Shown in pieces: positions 35,724-47,031 of a DNA stretch of 64,000 nucleotides. Positions within the stretch are counted from its first letter, which is position 1. Each line of letters opens with the position of its first letter. The notes below the pieces were generated by a model. It saw only the letters and a list, made by a program, of their open reading frames with translations, had not been told where the DNA came from and searched no databases. The stretch covers positions 62,001-126,000 of the forward strand of contig OZ245032.1 of NCBI GenBank assembly GCA_965224015.1, in the 5' to 3' direction. The translations under genes were made by a program, and so were the position numbers. This stretch comes from CBDCVD01 sp965224015. Lineage in GTDB: Bacteria > Pseudomonadota > Alphaproteobacteria > Rhizobiales > CBDCVD01.

Positions 35724-36865
35724 GATGCCCCGATCGGAGCCGTATCGCGATGTCGAACAGGTATGGCCATCGGCGCGTGCGTTGAGGCAATATGAGATAA
35801 TGCGCAGTTTATGCGCGCCTCAACGTCGGTTGACCCAAGGGGATCGGCTTGTGATCGGGTCAGCTCCCGTCTCCAGGCGCGCGCACCGGGCATGGCGTTA
35901 AAGCATCCCACAAGAGGAGCCACAAGCGCTGACAGTCGCGCACCAAGGACTTGTTGGTGAGCTGCATAGGCGCCGTAGGACCTCACCGCCTTAATGAGCG
36001 CATCCCTTTGCGAAAGCGATAAAGGTGGCTCTGTTGATGCGCTGGTACGGACATTGTCGCCAGCATCATCCGCGCCCTTGCCGTAGCCGGTCACGAACCG
36101 ATCCGCCCCCAGGAGAACCGCAGGATGGCTGCGCACCGCCCGCCCCAACATGACCCCCGCAACACGACCCTGGTGGGTGCGGGCGTTGGCAATCGTCTGA
36201 ATGCCACCGTTGATGACAATGGGCTTATTTGGCCAAGCCGCCTGCAGGGCATAAACGAGAGGGTAGTCGAGGGGAGGGATGTTACGGTTATCTGCAGGAC
36301 TGAGCCCGTCAAGCCAGGCCTTGCGCGCGTGTACGATCAGCGCATCCGCCCCCGCCCCGAACACGTGTTCGGCGAACCGCCATAGCATTTCGCGGGGGGC
36401 AGCCTCATCGATCGCAATGCGGCACTTGACGCTCACACACGCAACCCCTTGCTGCTTCATAGCCGCAACGCAGGCGGCCACCCGATCCGGCTCGGCCATC
36501 AAACACGCCCCGAACGTGCCCGCCTGCACCCGCGGTGAGGGGCATCCCACATTGATATTGATCTCGTCATAGCCAAAGTCCGCGCCAATGCGCGCCGCTT
36601 TGCCCATGGCCGGCGGTGCGCACCCGCCGAGTTGGAGGGCAACGGGATGTTCTCTGGGCGAAAACGTAAGAAGCCGATGACGATCGCCGTAGATAATGGC
36701 ATCTGCGGTAAGCATGGGGGTGTAAAGGCGCGCGCGGTGGCTCAGCAGGCGATAAAAGTAACGACAGTGACGCTCGGTCACGGCCATCATCGGTGCAACG
36801 CAGAACCGCCACCGATGCCGGTCAGCACGCTTTTGCGCAGTTTTGCCAGTCGCCACATGTGTCAT
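35720..36865 (-). CDS. dusA: tRNA-dihydrouridine synthase A
   Basis: This TIM-barrel flavoprotein reduces uridine in the tRNA D-loop. Motifs include RFCVAPMMAVTERHCRYFYR at the N-terminus, INVGCPSPRVQAGTFGACLM with the catalytic Cys (second of the pair), HARKAWLDGLSPADNR and INGGIQT. The ATG at 36865 gives 381 residues; the frame extends 25 codons further but those are not typical. Long C-terminal part compared with E. coli (about 330-345). It forms an operon with the TauE/SafE gene. Confidence 0.93.
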   Translation of the reverse strand: MTHVATGKTAQKRADRHRWRFCVAPMMAVTERHCRYFYRLLSHRARLYTPMLTADAIIYGDRHRLLTFSPREHPVALQLGGCAPPAMGKAARIGADFGYDEININVGCPSPRVQAGTFGACLMAEPDRVAACVAAMKQQGVACVSVKCRIAIDEAAPREMLWRFAEHVFGAGADALIVHARKAWLDGLSPADNRNIPPLDYPLVYALQAAWPNKPIVINGGIQTIANARTHQGRVAGVMLGRAVRSHPAVLLGADRFVTGYGKGADDAGDNVRTSASTEPPLSLSQRDALIKAVRSYGAYAAHQQVLGARLSALVAPLVGCFNAMPGARAWRRELTRSQADPLGSTDVEARINCALSHIASTHAPMAIPVRHRDTAPIGAS

Positions 36866-37071
36866 GGTATCAACTTTCAGAGCCGAACCTATTGCCTTAA
36901 AAACATATGTGTTTTGCCACGTACAGGTCTGCCGGCGCAATCAGCGTATTTTCACTTCTATACATTTTTTTTAAAAAGACTCTGGACAAGGTGATTCGCC
37001 TTGATTCAAATGAGAGGTGATTCGGCAAATTTTGACTGTTTGCGCTAACTTATTGCAACAGGACTTCACTT

Positions 37072-39633
37072 ATGGCGCTCATGGCGCTTGATGCCCGAGA
37101 GGCATCCGGCGAAACCCTTGATTCTTTAACTGACTCATCGACTGCGCGAGGGGCAGCGCCCGTTGCGGGTGCTTCGTCTTCTTCGTCCTCTGTTTGCGAC
37201 CCTCCAGGGCATGCGCAACTGATCGCCCAACGCACGTACAGGTCCCTTTTGCGCGCTGAGCCTCATCTGCGGCATGTGGCACTGGCACTCATTTTTTTAT
37301 TCATTCTGTTCAGCATAGCCGGCGCTACGATCTATCTGGTCACGGAGCGGGCACGGACGATTGCCAGTGCCAAACAAAGTTTGACACTTTTCGCCGATCT
37401 TATGGCGGAACGCTTGACCAATGGACTTGGGTCGCGTGACGAGACCACAGGCGCGACGCAGAGGGATGCGCAGGTGGGCGTTCAGGCGGTGTTGCGTGCG
37501 AGCCTTCCCCGTGACATGGAGACCTTGCGGGCAGCGGATCTGCGTCTTTATGTGATTGATCATCGGCATCAGATCGTCGCCGGCTGGCCTTTGGCTGAAG
37601 ACATGATGGGACGGGGGATCGCCCACGCCGTGGGCCCGGACAGCCCTATTTTGTTCCTGGGCGCAGACGCGGGGGTGCTTACCACCATACTGCCGGAAAA
37701 AAATGAGACCCCCAGAGAGGCGATCGCCACCGCGCGCCGCCTGAGTAGTACTGAGCGCCTTCCGGTTCAGGCGCTCTTGGTGGTCCATCCCTTAGCTGCC
37801 GTGCTTAAACCCTGGGTGGATCAGCGCATGATGTTTGTTCTTGCGTTGACCATAGCGGCGCTGGTGTTAAGTGGCCTTGGCGCGGTATTTCATTGGCAGG
37901 CGAGCCGGGCACGCCTTGCTGACAAGCTTTATGCCCGTAGCAGCCGTCATATGTCCACGGCACTTAGCTGCGGACGCTCGGGTATTTGGGACTGGGATCT
38001 GGGACGGGGACGGGTGTTCTGGTCACCATCGATGTTCGAACTGCTCGGTATGGAGCCGCGCTCGGGATTGCTCCGGTTTGGTGAGATTAGCGCCTTGGTT
38101 AACGAGGAAGACTGCGATCTGATCGGGTTGTGCGGCAAAGTGTTGGAACAGGAAGCGTCGGGCATTGATGAGGTGTTTCGCATGCGCCATCAAAGCGGCG
38201 AATGGATGTGGGTGCGCCTTCGTGCCAATTTGGCTTATCGCCGTGACGACGGTAGTCCGCATCTGATCGGCATTGCCTTTGATGTGGCCGAGCAGAAGTC
38301 TTTGGAGGAAAAGCAGGCCACGTCTGATCGGCGTTTGCACGACGCGATAGAAAGTATTTCGGAGGCGTTTGTCCTGTTCGACGCGCGGGAGCGCCTTGTG
38401 CTGTGCAACTCAAACTACCGACGCCTTTTTGAGGTGCCTCCCGAGGCTGCGATTGAGGGCGTGCATCGGGACGTGATTCGCGCTGCCGCTACCGCACCCT
38501 TACAACGCACCCGCCTTGATATGGGCGATATGGAGAACGCTAGCGACACTTACGATGAACAAGGGTTCAACAGCTTTGAAGTGCAGCTGTCATCGGGGAC
38601 ATGGTTGCAGGTCAACGAGCGGGCGACAGCGGATGGGGGAACGGTGTGTGTTGGAACCGATATCAGCGGCCACAAGCGTTATGAGGCTGAATTGTTGGAG
38701 GGAGAAAAGCGGTACCGGGCGATGATCAGCGATTTGCGCAACTCGCGCCAGGCCCTTGAAGCGCAAACCAGCGAGCTGTCGGAGCTTGCGGAAAAATACG
38801 CTGCGGCAAAAAATCGTGCGGAGGCCGCCAATCGCGTTCGCTCCGAATTTCTCGCCAATATCTCCCATGAACTGCGCACCCCATTGAATGCCATCATCGG
38901 CTTTTCGGAGGTCATGCATAGCGGAACGTTTGGCAAATTAGGTGCGGAAAAATATGTCGAGTATTGTCGCGATATTAACGAAAGTGGACGTTATCTGCTC
39001 GACGTGATCAATGACATCCTGGCCATGTCCAAACTCGAAACCGGACAGATGACCATCAACCGCCAGGATACCAATATCACCTGCATGATTGCCGATGCCA
39101 TTGATGATATGCAGGAAACCGCCAAAGCACGGCGTTTGCAACTGATCAATGACACAGGCGTTACCGAGGGGGAGAACGAGCGCAAGGGGCAAGGCGCCGG
39201 AAAAGGCGCCGGCGACAAAAATCCGGCAAAGCCAAAGGCCAAGGACGATGCTGATATTTGGAGCCAGGTGGATCGCCGCGCCTGCAAGCAGATTTTGATC
39301 AATCTACTGTCCAATGCGATCAAGTTTACTCCCGCCGAGGGCAAGATCCGCGTGCAGGTCAGGCAAAGCGCGCAGGAGACAATCATTACCGTCTCCGACA
39401 CCGGGATCGGCATTCAGCCTGACGAGATCGACCGCCTGACGCGCCCCTTTGAACAGGTGCAGGGGCCCTTTACAAAATCCCATCAAGGCTCTGGCCTTGG
39501 CCTGGCTCTGTCACGCTCCTTGGCGCAGATGCATGGGGGCGACCTGACCATCGAAAGCCAGGAAAATGTGGGTACCAGTGTTCATGTACATCTACCCAGC
39601 GCCACATCGGTGACTTTAAAGCAAGCCTCGTAA
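37072..39633 (+). CDS. Membrane PAS sensor histidine kinase (PleC/DivJ type)
   Basis: The 853-residue kinase has a cytoplasmic acidic/serine-rich N-tail, a helix at about 66-90, a periplasmic sensor loop, a second helix at 260-283, two PAS domains (about 305-415 and 425-540), a coiled coil, then HisKA with His599 in ANISHELRTPLNAIIGFSEV and a HATPase domain ending HLPSATSVTL. HELRTPLNAIIGFSEVM is the PleC/DivJ-type H-box, which suggests phosphorelay to DivK-like regulators in cell-cycle control. An Asn/Gly/Lys-rich insertion near 700-725 (ERKGQGAGKGAGDKNPAKPK) interrupts the ATPase lobe. There is no adjacent response regulator. Confidence 0.9.
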   Translation: MALMALDAREASGETLDSLTDSSTARGAAPVAGASSSSSSVCDPPGHAQLIAQRTYRSLLRAEPHLRHVALALIFLFILFSIAGATIYLVTERARTIASAKQSLTLFADLMAERLTNGLGSRDETTGATQRDAQVGVQAVLRASLPRDMETLRAADLRLYVIDHRHQIVAGWPLAEDMMGRGIAHAVGPDSPILFLGADAGVLTTILPEKNETPREAIATARRLSSTERLPVQALLVVHPLAAVLKPWVDQRMMFVLALTIAALVLSGLGAVFHWQASRARLADKLYARSSRHMSTALSCGRSGIWDWDLGRGRVFWSPSMFELLGMEPRSGLLRFGEISALVNEEDCDLIGLCGKVLEQEASGIDEVFRMRHQSGEWMWVRLRANLAYRRDDGSPHLIGIAFDVAEQKSLEEKQATSDRRLHDAIESISEAFVLFDARERLVLCNSNYRRLFEVPPEAAIEGVHRDVIRAAATAPLQRTRLDMGDMENASDTYDEQGFNSFEVQLSSGTWLQVNERATADGGTVCVGTDISGHKRYEAELLEGEKRYRAMISDLRNSRQALEAQTSELSELAEKYAAAKNRAEAANRVRSEFLANISHELRTPLNAIIGFSEVMHSGTFGKLGAEKYVEYCRDINESGRYLLDVINDILAMSKLETGQMTINRQDTNITCMIADAIDDMQETAKARRLQLINDTGVTEGENERKGQGAGKGAGDKNPAKPKAKDDADIWSQVDRRACKQILINLLSNAIKFTPAEGKIRVQVRQSAQETIITVSDTGIGIQPDEIDRLTRPFEQVQGPFTKSHQGSGLGLALSRSLAQMHGGDLTIESQENVGTSVHVHLPSATSVTLKQAS

Positions 39634-39780
39634 TTTTCCTGTTTCCCGTGTTCGGAATTTATGCTGGAGCGTATCAGGTTTTAATAGAACCATTCTGACG
39701 GAGTGATTTTGCGACAAGATGGGCCTTAAGTCTCGCAGGATATAGTGGGGCTATTTGCAAGAGGCTTAAGGTTCATATGA

Positions 39781-39843
39781 GATCAGCATGGGGTTAGCTT
39801 TACCCATTTTGTGAGCGGTAAAGCTAACGCCATAAAGCTGATC
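39781..39843. repeat. GGGTACA-family hairpin, complete
   Basis: GATCAGC (39781-39787) pairs with GCTGATC (39837-39843), and GTTAGCTTTACC (39793-39804) pairs perfectly with 39817-39828. In the copy at 40103-40164 the inner stem is GTTTAGCTGTACC, again self-pairing. Confidence 0.75.
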
Positions 39844-39904
39844 GCCCTCTAAATCTATAGCAAAAGCGCCCGTCCCTTGGGGTTTCCGATTGGCGCAACA
39901 TCGA

Positions 39905-40020
39905 CGCCCAAGCCGCTCTCGAGAGATGGATAAACATCGCTCTTCGATCGCCTTGAGCTTGGGAATCGCCTCGCCAATCGAGAAACAGAATTGATTCTAT
40001 TAAGACCTGACACGCTCTAG
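39905..40020. repeat. 116-bp dispersed repeat, copy 1
   Basis: Runs from CGCCCAAGCCGCTCTC to CTGACACGCTCTAG. It contains the inverted pair CCCAAGC / GCTTGGG. The second copy, 61404-61519, has the same length and about 92 % identity. Its right terminus alone recurs at 5440-5459, 16913-16935 and 30238-30250. Confidence 0.8.
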
Positions 40021-40051
40021 CGCCAGTTGGATCGTTGCAGCGACTGGTTCC

Positions 40052-40164
40052 CTATAGCAAAATGCGTTTAATGGGAATCATGGGGCTTTAGATTTAGTGG
40101 GCGATCAGCTTTATGGGTTTAGCTGTACCGCTCACAAATGGGTACACCTAAACGCCAAGCTGAT
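40052..40164. repeat. CTATAGCAAAATGCG repeat and second complete GGGTACA-family hairpin
   Basis: 40052-40090 matches the copy at 4372. 40103-40164 is the GGGTACA hairpin in opposite orientation to 39781-39843. Together with those, these repeats fill nearly all of the 39634-40241 gap; no gene was found. Confidence 0.7.
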
Positions 40165-40241
40165 ATAAGCGCTTAAATTTGATGATTTCTTAAAAAAGCA
40201 AAGAGCGGCAAACCCGATACAGGTTGGCGCCAATTGAGGGC

Positions 40242-40741
40242 TCACGTGCTGGCAAAGTGCGAGATGCGCAGCCAGGGCCGTTTGCTTGGGTTCGTTTCGT
40301 CCCTGTCCGCGATGGGCTGCATGAAAATGCTGACCTCAGCAATATCACCGGTCTCAAGCGCTTGGATGGTGGGCACGTGGGAGACAACGAAACTGGTAAA
40401 ACCGCAGCGCACCATCAGGGGGATCTGATCGGCGAGCACCTCGCCGGTTGCGCGCAAGTCAGCGGTAAAGCCGTAGCGCTCGCGCAGCCCCCGTGCCTGG
40501 CTATAGGCGCGCCCATCGGCGAATGTGGGAAACTGCAAAATCACAAGAGGAATGCGCGGCAAGTAGCTGGAAAAGCGCGCTAATTCGTCTTCGGGGGCGA
40601 GAGCGATGGGGCTTAAATCCGCGGTTTCGTTGGCATCGGCATTCACGGCAATCCAGCGCTCAGCGGCAACCGCAGGGCGATCGCGACCGCTGGGTGCGCG
40701 TGTAAACACGCCGCGCGCATAGGAAAATAAAACCGCCTCGG

Positions 40742-40745
<4 letters not shown>
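40242..40745 (-). CDS. DUF934 protein of the sulfite reductase operon
   Basis: The 167-residue protein belongs to DUF934, regularly encoded next to hemoprotein sulfite reductase (pattern LPRIPLVILQFPTFADGRAY, then SQARGLRERYGF and IADRDETNPSKRPWLRISHF). Its biochemical role is unproved; coupling to sulfite reductase is inferred. It overlaps cysI by four bases (ATGA), so translation is coupled. Confidence 0.9.
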
Positions 40746-42389
<1,644 letters not shown>

Positions 42390-42403
<14 letters not shown>

Positions 42404-42728
42404 GAAAGCGCTCCTCGCGCGGCATGGGAACACTAAAACCTTTATCGCTCACGCCCTGGCGCTCGCGTGTTTCAACACTGGGACCCGTCAGGCGCATCCG
42501 CTCGCGCAGCTTCGTAGGCGAGATCATGCCTGCTGTCTCGGTAATAGCCACTTCATAAGGGCCAACAGCGACGCCGTCCTGCGCGGCCTTGTTGGCCATT
42601 TGCAAGCCGCTGTCGAGGCTTTTGCCATCAAGGCGCCAGGCGCTGGCGATATTGTCGCTCCAGTCTCCGTCCTCGCGTAGGAAGATGACCGTTCCTTTGC
42701 TCACATGGTTGGCGGTAATAACGTGCAT
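42390..42728 (-). CDS. DUF2849 protein of the sulfite reductase operon
   Basis: The 112-residue protein (MHVITANHVSKGTVIFLRED, then GVAVGPYEVAITETAGMISP and the end KLRERMRLTGP) is the small DUF2849 family seen only beside cysI/cysG in alphaproteobacteria. A role in sulfite-reductase expression or assembly is inferred from linkage. It overlaps the next gene, cysI, by 14 bases. Confidence 0.9.
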
Positions 42729-42943
42729 TGATAACTCCTTGCCTGGATCAATTTTTGTTTGCCTGTGTTATTGCGTATCTGTGTTAGTGTCTGTCGTAAT
42801 CGGTTTCACGCCGCTTGCCCGTTGACACACCGTTTGAACCTGTATCCGCTCCTTGCGCCCCATCATCCTTTCGCGGCTTCCAAATGAATGGGAAGGACAC
42901 GGGAAGCGCGACAACAGTCAACAGTGGGCACGTAGTCTGACGG

Positions 42944-44371
42944 TCACGCAGCGGTAACGAACTCGCCGCTAAGGTTCAGCGCCTGCTGCCAATCGCCGTG
43001 TGCAACCGCATCGCCAATCAGAATCAGTGCTGGTTTCTCGCTAGCGATGCGTCTGGCAAAGGAATCGAGGTCTTTTAGGGTGCCAAAGAAACGGCCGGCG
43101 TCAGGGTAAGAGGCGTTCTCAACAATACCGATAGGGGTATGTGGCGATAGCCCGGCCTGCACCAGTTGCGCGGCGATTTTTCCAGCCCTCGATTTGCCCA
43201 TATAAACGGCGATGGTCGCGCCGGACTTTGCCAGCGCCGTCCAGTCGGTCGCCTCTTGGTCATCGGCGCCATGACCGGTGGCAAGCACCAGCGTCGAAGA
43301 CACATTGCGCAGGGTCAACGGCGTTTTGGTTTCTGCCGCAGCCGCAAGGGCCGCCGTCACCCCGGGAATAACCGCAAAGGCAATGCCGGCGTCTTTTAGC
43401 GCACGCTGTTCCTCACCAATGCGTCCATAAATACTGGGGTCCCCGCCCTTCAGTCGGGCGACCTTGAGTCCTTGCGATGCGTGGGAACGCAGAATATGGT
43501 TGATCTCGTTTTGGGTCCTGCTGTGCGCGCCTTTTCTCTTGCCAACAAAAATCCGCATGGCGTCACGGCGCGCCAAATCCACAACGTCATTGCCAACGAG
43601 GCTGTCGTAAACGATCACATCAGCTTCCTGCAAGGCGCGCAGGGCGCGTAAGGTCAGCAGATCCCCAGCGCCAGGACCGGCGCCAATCAACCACACAAAT
43701 CCTGCCTTCAGGCCTCCTTGGCGGCTCCTTTTCGCGTGCTCATCAAGGAGTTTCAGGGCCTCGGTCTTTGCGCCCAGCGGATCTTGCGAAACGCGGGCTT
43801 CAACTGAAGGCGATGACAGCAACGCCTCAAGATAACGCCGTCGCATCGGACCCGGGGGCAAGCGTTTCATAACCTGTTCGCGCAAGGCTCCGGCCAGGAA
43901 GGCGAGCCGGCCCAGTGAAGGGGTCACAATGGTCTCCAGCTTGGCGCGAATCATACGCGCCAGAACCGGTGCCTCACCCTCAGTGGAGATGGCAATCGAA
44001 ATCGGCGCCCTGTCGACAATGGCAGGTGTGTAGAAATCGCACAGCGCCTTGTTATCTACGGTGTTTACCGGAATGCCACGCGCTCGCGCTGCTTCGGCCA
44101 CGTCTTCGTTGACCGCCGGCGTGGCTGCGGCAAAAACCAGCGTTGCCCCGGTTAGGTCTGTTGGGAGAAAGCCCCGGTGGATCAAGGTGACGTTGCCGTT
44201 CGACGCAAGCGCCAGGGCTTGTGCATCAAAGGTGGGGCTGATCATCGTCAAAAGGGCCTTGGTTTTTAAAATCAAGCGCCCCTTGGCCGCGGCCATTTCG
44301 CCGCCGCCAACAATGATTACCTGTTTTCCTGCAACGCCCATCGCAATGGGAAAGGTTGTCAATTTGGACAT
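42944..44371 (-). CDS. cysG: Siroheme synthase
   Basis: The 475-residue trifunctional enzyme makes siroheme from uroporphyrinogen III. The N-terminal third is the precorrin-2 dehydrogenase/ferrochelatase (VIIVGGGEMAAAKGRLIL). The C-terminal part is the SAM-dependent methyltransferase (GAGPGAGDLLTLRALRALQE, VYDSLVGNDVVDLA, LKGGDPSIYGR). The ATG at 44371 has GGAGAG six bases before it. It leads the DUF2849-cysI-DUF934 cluster; the 215-base gap to DUF2849 may contain a second promoter. Confidence 0.95.
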   Translation of the reverse strand: MSKLTTFPIAMGVAGKQVIIVGGGEMAAAKGRLILKTKALLTMISPTFDAQALALASNGNVTLIHRGFLPTDLTGATLVFAAATPAVNEDVAEAARARGIPVNTVDNKALCDFYTPAIVDRAPISIAISTEGEAPVLARMIRAKLETIVTPSLGRLAFLAGALREQVMKRLPPGPMRRRYLEALLSSPSVEARVSQDPLGAKTEALKLLDEHAKRSRQGGLKAGFVWLIGAGPGAGDLLTLRALRALQEADVIVYDSLVGNDVVDLARRDAMRIFVGKRKGAHSRTQNEINHILRSHASQGLKVARLKGGDPSIYGRIGEEQRALKDAGIAFAVIPGVTAALAAAAETKTPLTLRNVSSTLVLATGHGADDQEATDWTALAKSGATIAVYMGKSRAGKIAAQLVQAGLSPHTPIGIVENASYPDAGRFFGTLKDLDSFARRIASEKPALILIGDAVAHGDWQQALNLSGEFVTAA

Positions 44372-44537
44372 GGGTCTCTCCATTAAATGAAGATACGCTT
44401 ATCCATGTATATTCTCAAGTCTTTGAAATTAAATAGGAAAAAAGTTCCCCTGGCGTTTTCGCGGAGAAAAACTGGATACCGGGTGCAGGCTTGAATGCGC
44501 AAATTTTATGTTGTCAGCCGAATAGATTGCGGAACAT

Positions 44538-44740
44538 TATACCAAGGGCCCTCGCCAAGGGTTCATGGACCAGAGCAAAATGCAAAAACAATGCTGGAGC
44601 CCCATGATTCCAACTCAACGTATGCTGATCTGGCATCAAACAGATATGTTACCAAGGCCGCTCCCCCACCCAGCCACACGTTGGCGGCATCCTATGGGTG
44701 GCTGGGAGGGGGAGCGGGTAGGGTGATGCCGGTTAATGGC
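44538..44740. repeat. Mosaic of 103-bp repeat and GC-rich hairpin
   Basis: ATACCAAGGGCCCTCG (44538) opens a broken 103-bp-family copy with a long replacement, including AACGTATGCTGATC of the GGGTACA family. CCGCTCCCCCACCCAGCCAC (44658-44677) then pairs with 44698-44717 at 19 of 20 positions. The sequence after the stem, GGTAGGGTGATGCC, recurs after the hairpin at 61524-61589. The hairpin is just past the gcdH stop and could aid termination. This is all of the 44372-44745 gap. Confidence 0.65.
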
Positions 44741-44745
44741 GCTGC

Positions 44746-45969
44746 TCAGCTAAACGCCTGTATTCCCGTCTGCGCGCGCCCCAGGATCAGCGCGTGGATA
44801 TCATGGGTTCCCTCGTAGGTGTTGACGGTTTCCAGGTTCACCATATGGCGGATAACGTGAAACTCATCAGCGATGCCATTACCCCCGTGCATGTCTCTGG
44901 CCATGCGGGCAATCTCAAGCGCCTTGCCGCAGTTGTTTCGCTTCATGAGAGAGATTGCTTCTGGCGCAGCCTCCGCGTTGTCCATCATGCGCGCCAATTG
45001 TAAGGCACCCTGCAGTCCCAGTGTGATTTCGGTTTGCATATCGGCGAGTTTCTTTTGTATCAGTTGGTTGGCGGCAAGAGGTTTGCCGAACTGCTTGCGA
45101 TCGAGGCAATACTGGCGCGCTGCGTGCCAACAGGCCTCCGCGGCCCCAAGGGCGCCCCAGGCGATGCCAAAGCGGGCACGATTCAGGCATCCGAACGGCC
45201 CGCGCAGGCCGCTTGCATTTTCCAGCAGGTTTTCGCCGGGAACCATCACATCGTCGATGACGACCTCGCCGGTAACGGAGGCCCGTAAGGATACCTTCCC
45301 CTCAATCACGGGCGCTGACAGGCCGGTCATGCCTTTTTCCAGGATAAAGCCGCGGATTTTACCCGCATGGGCGTCCGATTTGGCCCAGATAATAAATACA
45401 TCGGCGATGGGAGCGTTGGTGATCCACATCTTGCGGCCATTCAGGAGATAGCCTCCGTCAACGGCCTGCGCGCGGGTTTTCATCCCTCCAGGATCAGAGC
45501 CATGGTCAGGTTCTGTCAGGCCGAAGCATCCCACCCATTCACCTTTTGCCAGCTTTGGCAGGTACTTTTGCCGTTGCTCCTTGTTACCGTAGGCGTAGAT
45601 GGGGTGCATGACCAGGGATGACTGGACGCTCATGGCCGAGCGGTAGCCGCTGTCAATGCGCTCAATCTCACGGGCGATGAGTCCATAGGCCGTGTAGCTG
45701 GCATCAGACCCACCATAGGTCTCCGGCAAGGTGGCACCAAGAAGCCCCAATGCGCCCAGTTCGGTCATGATGGCGCGGTCAAAATGCTCTTCTCGAAATG
45801 CCTTGAGCACGCGCGGTTGCAGACGCTCCTGGGCGTAGGCGCGCGCCGTATCGCGGATCATCCGCTCATCCTCGCCGAGCTGGTTGTCAAGAAGAAGCGG
45901 GTCTGACCAGGAAAAAGCGCCCTGATCCGCATCGAATGACGATTGTTGCAGTGAAGCGGTGGTTATCAT
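44746..45969 (-). CDS. gcdH: Glutaryl-CoA dehydrogenase
   Basis: The 407-residue acyl-CoA dehydrogenase includes TFGLTEPDHGSDPGGMKT-type GCFGLTEPDHGSDPGGM, GRKMWITNAPIADVF, and the C-terminal catalytic Glu in VNTYEGTHDIHALIL. This pattern is that of glutaryl-CoA dehydrogenase, which oxidises and decarboxylates glutaryl-CoA to crotonyl-CoA in lysine and aromatic degradation and gives electrons to ETF, whose genes lie 5 kb away. Gene stands alone between repeats. Confidence 0.92.
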   Translation of the reverse strand: MITTASLQQSSFDADQGAFSWSDPLLLDNQLGEDERMIRDTARAYAQERLQPRVLKAFREEHFDRAIMTELGALGLLGATLPETYGGSDASYTAYGLIAREIERIDSGYRSAMSVQSSLVMHPIYAYGNKEQRQKYLPKLAKGEWVGCFGLTEPDHGSDPGGMKTRAQAVDGGYLLNGRKMWITNAPIADVFIIWAKSDAHAGKIRGFILEKGMTGLSAPVIEGKVSLRASVTGEVVIDDVMVPGENLLENASGLRGPFGCLNRARFGIAWGALGAAEACWHAARQYCLDRKQFGKPLAANQLIQKKLADMQTEITLGLQGALQLARMMDNAEAAPEAISLMKRNNCGKALEIARMARDMHGGNGIADEFHVIRHMVNLETVNTYEGTHDIHALILGRAQTGIQAFS

Positions 45970-45997
45970 AACTAGGGTCTCTCTAACGCAGATTGGC

Positions 45998-46061
45998 CTA
46001 TAGCAAAATGCGGCTAATAGAAATCATAGGCATTCCGTATTTTTCTCGCATTTTGCCATAG
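45998..46061. repeat. CTATAGCAAAATGCG repeat with both inverted ends
   Basis: The ends CTATAGCAAAATGCG (45998-46012) and CGCATTTTGCCATAG (46047-46061) are inverted, with one difference. It sits between the galU stop and the gcdH start, 29 bases from the latter. Confidence 0.75.
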
Positions 46062-46070
46062 TCTTGATAT

Positions 46071-46967
46071 CTATTGCGATTGTTGTGCGTTGGCGATGTG
46101 TTTTTGCATCATTGTCAGCATGGCTGAGCGCAACTCCGTACGTGCCAGGGCGAGGGCCATGTTTGCCTCGAGAAAACCCCGTTTGGTGCCGCAATCATAA
46201 TGCTTGCCCGCAAACGCGACGCCATAAAAGGGCTGTGTTTCCAGCAACGTTTTCATGGCGTCGGTCAACTGAATCTCATTACCGGCACCAGGGGTCTGGG
46301 TGGCGAGGCAATCAAAGATCTCTGGCTGTAGTATGTAACGGCCCATAATCGAATAATTTGACGGCGCGGTACCCCTGGCTGGCTTTTCCAGCATGTCGGC
46401 GATCGCCCAGGTTCGGGCGTGAGGATGGGGCTTGATGTCGGCGATTCCGTACTGCTCCGTCTCCTCCGCAGGTACTTGGCTGAGCGCAATGACATTACCG
46501 CCGGTGTGCGCATAGACGTCTACAAGCTGGCCAAGGCAGCACTGGACATCGCTTGTGGTTATCACATCAGGCAGTAGCAGGGCGAACGGCTCCTTGCCGA
46601 TCAGGTCGCGCGCGCACCACACAGCATGGCCAAGGCCGTCAGGAGATTGCTGGCGCGTGAAACTGAATTGTCCAGGTTGTGGCAGATCGCGCTCCAACGC
46701 TTCAAGTTCTGCGGTTTTTTTACGGTGCCTGAGCGTTGCCTCCAGCTCGAACTGGCGATCGAAATGGTCTTCGATGACCCCCTTGTTGCGCCCGGTTACG
46801 AAAACAAAGTGCTCAATTCCAGCGTGTCGTGCCTCCGCGACCACGTGTTCGATTACCGGGCGATCGACAATAGGCAACATTTCCTTGGGCATGGCCTTGG
46901 TAGCTGGTAAAAAGCGTGTTCCAAGGCCGGCAACGGGAAGAACGGCCTTGCGGATACTGTGGTTCAT
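46071..46967 (-). CDS. galU: UTP-glucose-1-phosphate uridylyltransferase
   Basis: The 298-residue enzyme makes UDP-glucose for cell-surface polysaccharides. The nucleotide-binding motif LPVAGLGTRFLPATKAMPKE follows the start, and EKPARGTAPSNYSIMGRYIL is typical of bacterial GalU. The ATG at 46967 is chosen because homologues begin just before IRKAVLPVAGLG; the frame is open 58 codons upstream. There is no clear ribosome site. Next to an enoyl-CoA hydratase gene with no functional link. Confidence 0.94.
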   Translation of the reverse strand: MNHSIRKAVLPVAGLGTRFLPATKAMPKEMLPIVDRPVIEHVVAEARHAGIEHFVFVTGRNKGVIEDHFDRQFELEATLRHRKKTAELEALERDLPQPGQFSFTRQQSPDGLGHAVWCARDLIGKEPFALLLPDVITTSDVQCCLGQLVDVYAHTGGNVIALSQVPAEETEQYGIADIKPHPHARTWAIADMLEKPARGTAPSNYSIMGRYILQPEIFDCLATQTPGAGNEIQLTDAMKTLLETQPFYGVAFAGKHYDCGTKRGFLEANMALALARTELRSAMLTMMQKHIANAQQSQ

Positions 46968-47031
46968 TTGATTCTGCTTTTTCTGCTTTGCCTGCTCGTT
47001 GCGCGAAGGAGCATCCGGCCGATCATGTTTG

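Noticed and set aside
35283..35795. 170-residue frame opposite the TauE/SafE gene
   Set aside because: It lies entirely antisense to a gene with clear membrane motifs and is His/Gln-rich shadow sequence.
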